NCBI RefSeq assembly: GCF_027579695.1
Contig: NC_083582.1
Location: 3,878,378 to 3,942,377 of the forward strand
Reading direction: 5' to 3'
Source: Neoarius graeffei
Lineage: Eukaryota; Chordata; Actinopteri; Siluriformes; Ariidae
DNA: 64,000 bases
Shown here: piece by piece, positions 12,501-21,500 of the stretch
Numbering within the stretch: position 1 is the first letter of the stretch
Layout: the number at the start of each line of letters is the position of its first letter
Notes under the pieces: generated by a model
Told to the model about the DNA's origin: nothing
The model's database searches: none
Seen by the model: only the letters and a program-made list of their open reading frames with translations
Program-made: the position numbers and the translations under genes

Positions 12501-15500
12501 GTTGTCTCCTGGTAGTGTGCATGAGGTAAAGGTTAGGGCTAGAAAACTAATAGTATACCGAGAAGGGTAATCGCAGTAAACTTCAAAACTAAAAAGTGGA
12601 CTAGATGTACCGTATATAACCAGTAACTAATAGTATATTTGGAATACTTTCAACACAAGACTCCACATGTTCATCAAGACTCCTACTGCCAAGCCCAGTG
12701 GCCATCAGCTGGATCGTAAGGCCTGGGTGCGACTGAATCGTATACGCACTGGCTGTTGCAGGACTCGTGCATTCCTTAAATCCATTGGTGTGTGCGATAA
12801 CGATACCTGCGAATGTGGTTTGCCACAGACATTGCAGCACCTAATCCATGCCTGCCCAACCTTGCGACCCCCAAACGGCCTGGAAGGCCTAATAGAACTT
12901 GACACCAATACAGCCGAATGGCTCAAGAGCATCCACGTTTGACAAGAGGTTAAACGAACGACAAGTATATTTCTAATATGCTATAAAGTATACTTTTATA
13001 AACTAAAATGTGGACTAGAAGTGTGTAACGAGTAAACTCATAGTACAGTATATTTCCAGTACACTATGAAGTATGCTTTTGTAAACTAAAGAGTCGACTA
13101 CAAGTATAGAACTAGTAAACTATTAGTGTATAAGTTTACTTGTGGTATTCTTGCAGTACAAAATAAAAAATACTAGTTGTATACTCAGAGTTTACTTCTC
13201 TTAGACTTAAAGTATACTTTTTATAAACTAAAAGTGGGCCAATTTAGTCCCAAGGAGTATTAGATTAGTTTACTTACAAGTATACTGTCAGTACATTGAT
13301 ATCAGTATACTTGGTACCAAGGGAGTAACTTTGATTTTGACATTGGTGGGGACACAAAAGTGATCCAAGGCAGAGCTTCCGAAAGGTGTTTTTTTTTTCC
13401 ATTAGCAATCATAATTTCATGTCATGCAGATCTTATAGGTTAACGAGGGCAGCCGTGGCCTAATGGTTAGGGAGTTAAAATGATATTTGGATATATAATT
13501 TAGTGATTGCCTATTATAGCATGATTATGATTACATTATTATTGCATTTGTAGTATACCCCCCATTTTTTTGTCTTTTTGTTGCCCCTCCATTTTCCATA
13601 TTATGTCTTTTTGTTGCCTGTTTCTGTGTTCATAACGTGTGTTATGATTTTCACTGCAGATGTGCTTGTGACTTCTTTTATGTTCATGCTGCAGTTACCA
13701 ATATTCGTCTGTAGGTGGCAGTAAAGGACCATGGAGCTGTTGTATCTAGCCTAGCCTAGTAGTAGAAAGAGGTCTCTGTAAAACGGTGAATGCAGCAGAC
13801 TCAGCGGCTGTCACGCTGTTGATTCTGAAATGCAAGTCGCACATCTGCATGGCCATGCAGTAGCCTACATCTGACTACTTACATTCTGTAAAACCATTAG
13901 GTCTATAAATTTAACATTCATTCATCGAGGATATTATCTAACACCAAGTTACATTGCTCCAGCATTCCTTTTCTCTGCAGCTATGCAGTAGCCTAGCTCT
14001 GATGCGTCCTGTCACGTTGCTAAACCTGCCTAAGGAGCCGCAGCATTGCTTTTATGAAGGGTTTCCATACATCAAAAGGATTTTGTTGAGTTTTTAAAGC
14101 TTGACGGAAACCCTGCACTTTCTTCTTCAAAGTCAAGAATGTATGAACGAATGTCTCGTTTCTTGGGAGGGGGGCCGTCATCCATGATACTCAAGTCAGC
14201 ATGCGAGTTGTAGGGCAAGCAGGCATGGACATCGAAGTCCAGCTCAATTTGTAGGCTGACGGAGAGTGGGGGGTGCGTGGGGTAGGTCAGGTGTGTACGT
14301 GTGAGATATGGGGGGTTGATGGGCGGGTAGTCACGGCTGCTGTGGGAAGTGTGCTGCTTTTACAGCAGATGGAGTGACAGCTGGGATAGCCAGGGGTTAA
14401 ATTGGGATTGGTTATGTGGGGGGGCTCTGCCTTGTACCCGCCCCTGCCCCCACCGCCCTGCCCCAATATACTTTTTGGAAAATAACCCTCTAATTTGATA
14501 ACCATATCATATTGCACAGAGATATACACCTTATCTGTGTGTTGTAGGCCTGTGTGTGTCTTGTAGTGCCCCCCTACACATTATGGCAGTTTGAATGTAG
14601 ATTGGTTGGCCAATGTAACAGATTGTACAGGTTGTTGTACATTGGTTTGAAGGAAATGATTAGTGGGGGGTCTGGGGGTCCTCCCCCAGAAGTTTTTTTA
14701 TTATCATACATGTTATTTGCTGAATTCTGGTGCATTTTAATAAGTTGTTAGCTGACTTTACAGAGGTAGGTTGAGCAATATCATGTTAAATCTTGTCATA
14801 TGCCTACAGGTGAAAAATGTGAAGGAGAAATGTTCAGTGAGAAAATTTGAAGGCTTGCACAATCTTAAACCAAAACAGTTGATTTATTTTGGAGGATAAA
14901 TGTTAAATATGCCAAAACACTGTCAGTCAAACTGTCAATCAAATATATTCATGCAGTGAATGCAACCAAATACAAACAACACTATAACATTGGAAGCATT
15001 TATTATTATTGTTATTATTATGTATTCAATTATTTATTTGGCATGTGGTGCTTTTTGTATTGTCTAGAACAGGGGTTTTCAAAGTGTGGGAGAGTCCGCC
15101 CCCCCTCGGAGAGCAAATAAACAACAGCGCCCCCCCCCCCCCCCCCAATTTTTGTTGTTGCTATACTTAATGTTCCATTCGTATTTTTAAAAAATGGTTG
15201 TTGTACACATTTTTCTTTTTCACATTTTAAACATCTGTGCTTTTTAAAACATCTTGTTTTACACATTTTAAACATCCCATAGCATCGTTAGCTAGCACCT
15301 CTTGGCAGACAACACACTGTGGCAGTGGAGCATCTTCAGATCCAGTCCATGAAAATCCAAACTTTAAATAATCGTGGTCATACTTCCTTCTTTTTTCAGT
15401 CCCCCCAGGATTCCGCGGGCCTTTTTTGTGATTGTTGTGGCTAAAATGTCTGATGTTGCGGGGGGGTCCCAAAAAAATTGCGATGAAAGTTGCGGTGTTT

Positions 15501-18500
15501 TTTAGGTTTTTGTTGCGATTACATTGCGGGAGGAAGTGAAAGTTGCGAGAAATTGTTGCGATTTTCTCTTTTTGTGATTAAAATTGAGTGATATGTTAAA
15601 TATTAAGTTATTACTGAAAAACTATTGTTTAAAAAACAAAGACACTGAGAAATGGTCCTATAAACAACTTTACCAATATAAAAGATTACCAGGACTACAA
15701 AAATGCAGAAAAATAGGCTTTACTTATCCAAATGCACCTGTTGGTTCAAAAGTTAAAGTGCAGAGAACCTCACAGCACAACATGAAGTTACCTTAAAATA
15801 TAATATAAATGCCTCAGCTTTCATGTAAGAAAAAAAACTATTAATACTAGTACTGTGTGCAGGCAGTCTCTCCTGAAGACTAAATTAAACAATAATTATA
15901 AACTAATAAAATAAATGGCTCAGGCTTCATAAAAGGAAAAAAAAATTTGAACAGAATCTCACAGTATGATGCTGAAGCTGCCTAAACAATGGAAAATAAA
16001 ATACCATTTTGGCAAAAATGTTGGCATCCATTACTTTCTTGTATTAAGTAAAAAAAAATAAAATAAAGTGCACACAGTGCTTCACTGTAAACATCACACA
16101 CTTTCAGCAACAGAATTTAAGCCGACATAAACACTGACTCGCACATCATGCAATGTTGCCAGATACTGCTGACGTTTTCCAGTCCAAACCTTATGCAGTA
16201 CAGCTATGGAACCAACTGCCAGAGGACATCAAAAATGCTCCTGCTGTTGGCAGTTTTAAATCTAGGTTAAAGACCAAGCTGTTTTCAGATGCTTTCTGTT
16301 AAATAATTAATATTGTCTTCTTTTTTTTTAAAATAATTTTTACTTTCTCTGCATGTTTTAAATTTACTTTAATTTTAACTTTGTTCTATTTTATTCTTTA
16401 TTCTATTCTGCTGGTTTCTTTTTTTTCTCCTCCTATTTCTACTTTATTTTATTGTTTTATTTCTACTATTGTTTAATTCTTATTATTTTCTTTTAATTCT
16501 TTTAATTTAATTGTTTTAGAATAAAAATAAAATTATTTTATGTAATTTTATTTCTCTATTGTTTACTGTTTTTGTTTTTACTTCTGTAAAGCACATTGAA
16601 CTGCCATTGTGTATGAAATGTGCTATATAAATAAACTTGCCTTGCCTTGCCCAAAATATGTTCAAAACCCGCCAAAATGCACTTAAAATGCAGCAAAAGT
16701 TTTGATAAGGGTAGTGTCCAATAATATTAAATAAAACATTAAATCATGATAAAGTGTAGAAGCTTTAAAGTTCTTATATCTTATTATTTTTAGGTACATT
16801 TGCAACAACAACAACAAATAAAACTTCATGTAATCAAACTAAGTAACACACCTTTAAGCTTTTTTAAAAATAAACTGTTGAGTTACTGACCAAACATTAC
16901 TATTCATCAGATCTCATTAATATTCATTAATTTGTCACTTATATTTTCAACAAAGGGACAAATATTTTAAACATCTGATTTGTTATTTAATGTGATGAAA
17001 TGCTGAGTTACAGAGTTTTGTATTCAGTAAACACATCACTTCATGTTGGTTTTGTGTCACTGCATGCATCATCCCACATTTAATGCACTGAATCTCTTGC
17101 CTTATGCAGTTATAGTGGAACAAAACGTGCAAAAGTGCATCAGAGTTTCCATCTTGAATGGCATCCAATTATGTAATTTAACAAAAGTATTTTCTTTACA
17201 TTTATTTTCTTAGGGGCGGGGCTACAAATCAGGTGACAAGTCGCTCATGTCGCTTGCAGTTTATCTCTCCTGGGCCTGTTGTGACCTCAACTGTTATCGC
17301 TTGTGGACCAGCATTTCTTTTTAGCTCCGATGCAAAACAGTATTAGCTATACAACTAGAGCTAATTCTTCTTACTTCTTAAGGTCCCCGTCAGTCATTGA
17401 CGATGGAGGACCCATCCAGTCTTTTCATGCCTTCTGCGTCTTTTTGATTCTACTCTGCCCTTAAGTTTCTTTTTGCATAGTTGTCTCCCAGTAAGGAGAT
17501 GGCCTCACCAAGCATGGCGATCCTGCGTGTGCTGGTACCAGGACTGGCTGTCAATCCTGAAGAGGTTAAGGTCTTCTTTGGCGCAGTTCTTCCATCTTTT
17601 TCGGGGTCTATCCCTAGAGCTCGCCAAAGAGTAGCTGTTTGGGGACTCTAGAGTCATCTATCCTGGACATGTGGCTGAGCCAGTGCAGCCTATTGCTGTG
17701 TAGCATAGATTCAATCGAGATGATGTTTGCACGTTGTAGAACCTCGACATTGGTCACGTGATGCCACCACTTGACATTTAAGATCTGCCTGAAGGATCTT
17801 TGGTGGAACACTTTGAGGCAGCGTATATGGTAGACTAAAGTCAACCATGTTTCAGATCCATAAAGAAGCGATGGTAGGACTATAGCATTGTATACTTACT
17901 AGTATATAATTAGTTCAACAGAAATTAAATAACGCACTAATCCATGTGATAATCAACTGTTTGATTCCCAGATTAGATTAGCAAAGCACGCTAATTGTAC
18001 TAGTTACAGGATGTACACTCTCCAGACGCACCAACAAACTCCACTGCTTCCTTCCAAGCGTTATTGTTCTTCATAATGTCTCTATACTCCTTTACCTCGA
18101 GGTCGTATATCACAGGATGAAAGGAAACCATATATATGCTTATAAATTTATCAATCAAAGCTATGAGTGATATTTAGATTAGGGTAGATAGAGCTTTATT
18201 GATCCCTTTGGGCAGGTTCCCTCAGGGAAATTAAAAACGCACTTCACAGATGAAAAACAGAATGAACTGTTTTGTGCGTTACAATGAAAAAAAATCGAAT
18301 CAAATTTCAGTAGCCAATGTTTGCCATTATGAATGCCCAGTGTTCATGAAACTTTATAGGCACAAGTTTAGTGGCATCTCGAATCTATGTACCAAAAGGA
18401 AAGTCATGACCAAAAGGTTAGAGAAGCAGCTTTGGGACCAAAATGTTGCCGGTTCAATTCTCTGGACCAGCAAGAATGGCTGAAATGCCCTTAAGCAGGC

Positions 18501-21500
18501 ACTTAACCCCCAACTGCTCCCCGGGCTGCCCACCTTGCCTTGGGTATGTCAGGGTCCTGTTGTATGTCATTCTGGATAAGATGTATGTAATGCAGAGTAA
18601 AATATGAAATAAATCAGCCAGAAGGGGGCGCTATAATAAACACGTTTATGTTAAGTTTCATATCTCTGCAACCACATGGGTTACAACAAAAGTTCTTCTT
18701 TCCTTATTTAGAACTGAAACCCACATCAAATGGGACGATAACTGCTAATTTACACCCCAAATATTTCCCACCATTTCAATCTCATGAAAAGGGCTGGAAA
18801 ATGAACTCATCTGAGGCGTTACATTACAGGCATTTACCAGATGCTCTTATCCAGAGCAACATACAACACACCCAGAGCAGCCTGGGGAGCAGTTGAGGGT
18901 TAGATGCCTTGATCAAGGGCACTTCAGTCATTCCTGCTGGTGCAGCATTAAACCAGCGACCTTTTGGTTTCAAAGTTGCTTCTCTAACCATTAGGCCATG
19001 GCTTCCCTTATAAGGGGACTCATTCAAGCCAGGTGTTGGACAATCAGATGAGGCACGTCATCTGATTGTCCATCACCTGGCTCAACTGATCCTTTGGAAG
19101 GAACAATGTTTCTTCCTCAAGTTATATTTGAGGCAAGACACAAACTACAAGTGGTACGAGGAATGTGTTCCGCTCTCGCGTGAATGTAGTGTGATGTTGC
19201 GATGCACTGGCTCAGACATATTCTATGTGTGGCATGATTGATTCGTTAGATTTTATTCTAATGTTTTTCAGATGAGGATGGTGAGAATGTGACGGACTGT
19301 GAGTGCAGAAAGCAGCCAGTCTGCGTTGCTCTGCGTAAAGGCTATGAGGTCCTGTACCCCTTCAACATGGAGTTCAATCTGCTGGCGAGCTGCATGCTGT
19401 ACGTCATGTGGAAGAACGTGGGGCGTCACGTGATTGGAACCCACTCCAGCCACACCCGGAAGATCACGTTGAGGATCATGCGTCATGGCGGCGTCCTGCT
19501 TGGGCTGATCTTCGGTGTGTTGGTGCTGATTGCTGGCATTGTGGTTTTCCTGCTGTACCAGGTGTGGGTGGGGCGGAAGGAGCTGCGCCTGGATGCTTTT
19601 CTCATGTTTTACTGCTTTCACATTTGCGTGATTCCTGCCATGGTTCTGTGCTCGCTGGCGGGAACGCTGGTGTACCGCTGGAAAGAGAGCACCAATGTTA
19701 ACCAACATCAAGGTGGCAAGGCGAAAGGTGAAGAAGGCGTGGCGAAAAACCCGACGCGCAGTCTGGACGTACTGCTGCTGCTGGGCACCGGCCTCGGGCA
19801 GCTCTCTCTCTCCTACTTTTCCTTGGTGGCTGTTTTGGCTGTTGGAGCCGGAGGCATTCTGGGAAATTTACACCTGTCGTACTCACTGCTCAGCCTGCTG
19901 GAGCTCATACTGCAGAACATCTTCATCATCCAGGGTCTGCACTCTCTCACACACACTCACCCACACTCACACACACACTCCATCAGGAATGAGGTGGACG
20001 GTGAGACGGCTGAGCCGGAGGTTGTCCGTAAGGTCAGTTTCACCTTCACACAGAGTGAGTTGGTTTTTGCTCAGCTGGTGTAATCTGTATAATGTCTCAG
20101 GTGTGTGTGTGTGTGTGTGTAAGTGGAGCCTATGATAAAGTTTCAAACAACAAAGTACAGATATGATTTCAGATGGAATTGTAAGGTCTGTTGTGATATT
20201 TCAGAAATGGTGGGAATGAGATGATTAGGTCGTGACAGAGAAAGGGCTCAAATAGTTCTCATTATCGCATCTCATTATCTGTAGCCGCTTTATCCTTCTA
20301 CAGGACCGCAGGCAAGCTGGAGCCTATCCCAGCTGACTACGGGCGAAAGGCGGGGTACACCCTGGACAAGTCGCCAGGTCATCACAGGGCTGACACATAG
20401 ACACAGACAACCATTCACACTCACATTCACACCTACGCTCAATTTAGAGTCACCAGTTAACCTAACCTGCATGTCTTTGGACTGTGGGGGAAACCGGAGC
20501 ACCCGGAGGAAACCCACACGGACACGGGGAGAACATGCAAACTCTGCACAGAAGGGCCCTCGCCGGCCACGGGGCTCGAACCCGGACCTTCTTGTTGTGA
20601 GGTGACAGCGCTAACCACTACACCACCGTGCCGCCCTCCACCATTTTGTCTTATTACAATAATGAGTAGCCCTGTGATGACCTGGTGACTTGTCCAGGGT
20701 GTACCCCGCCTTTCGCCCGTAGTCAGCTGGGATAGGCTCCAGCTTGCCTGCGACCCTGTAGAACAGGATAAAGCGGCTACAGATAATGAGATGAGATGAG
20801 ACAATAATGAGTCAGTGCAGTGAGGAACGTTTGAAAAGCAGCGATGCCGACAGACACGACAGAGAAAAGAATTGACGGCTCACAGAACCGAGTGTCTCTG
20901 TTTGTTAGAACTTTAGGAGATCTAGAAGTTGAGGATGAAGCAAATTCAATCAGAAGTTAGGACTGATAGGTCGAGACTCTATACAAAATCTAGCCACTAA
21001 CGTTAACATTAACATGTTCGACCAGATCTAATCTAACATTAATATCCTGGGTTAATATTAACGCGATTATTATTAGCATTAACTAACATTAGACTGACAT
21101 CTTAACGAGTTATAGATGGATGTTTATTGAAAAGCATGCTAGCAAAGAGTTCAAAAACATCCTTGTGGCGGCATGCACTGCTCGCTCAGAGCAAAAATGC
21201 ACATGGACGTGAGTGACGGATCGAGGCGTGGCAAGCATGAAGTGTTGTATTAAACTCGTTAACTAAGAAGTTCATATTTGCTTACTTTATTTTACAAACA
21301 TAATCTACCTCGCAGTTGCCCAGTACGGCTAATTTCGCATCATAGATTCTTTGCCGACAGTGATGCACGCAAAATTGCCCGTGATAATCATTGATGCCCC
21401 GCCCTCTCAGAGACTGAGCTGGAACACTGACATCACTAGGAGACTCAGACACGAGAGAAAATGCTGAATTCACTGGAAGTGTCTGTTCATCCTCACAGTT

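Noticed and set aside
19268-19711. 147-codon minus-strand ORF opposite otopetrin exon 5
   Set aside because: Antisense shadow of a coding exon with strong otopetrin motifs on the plus strand.
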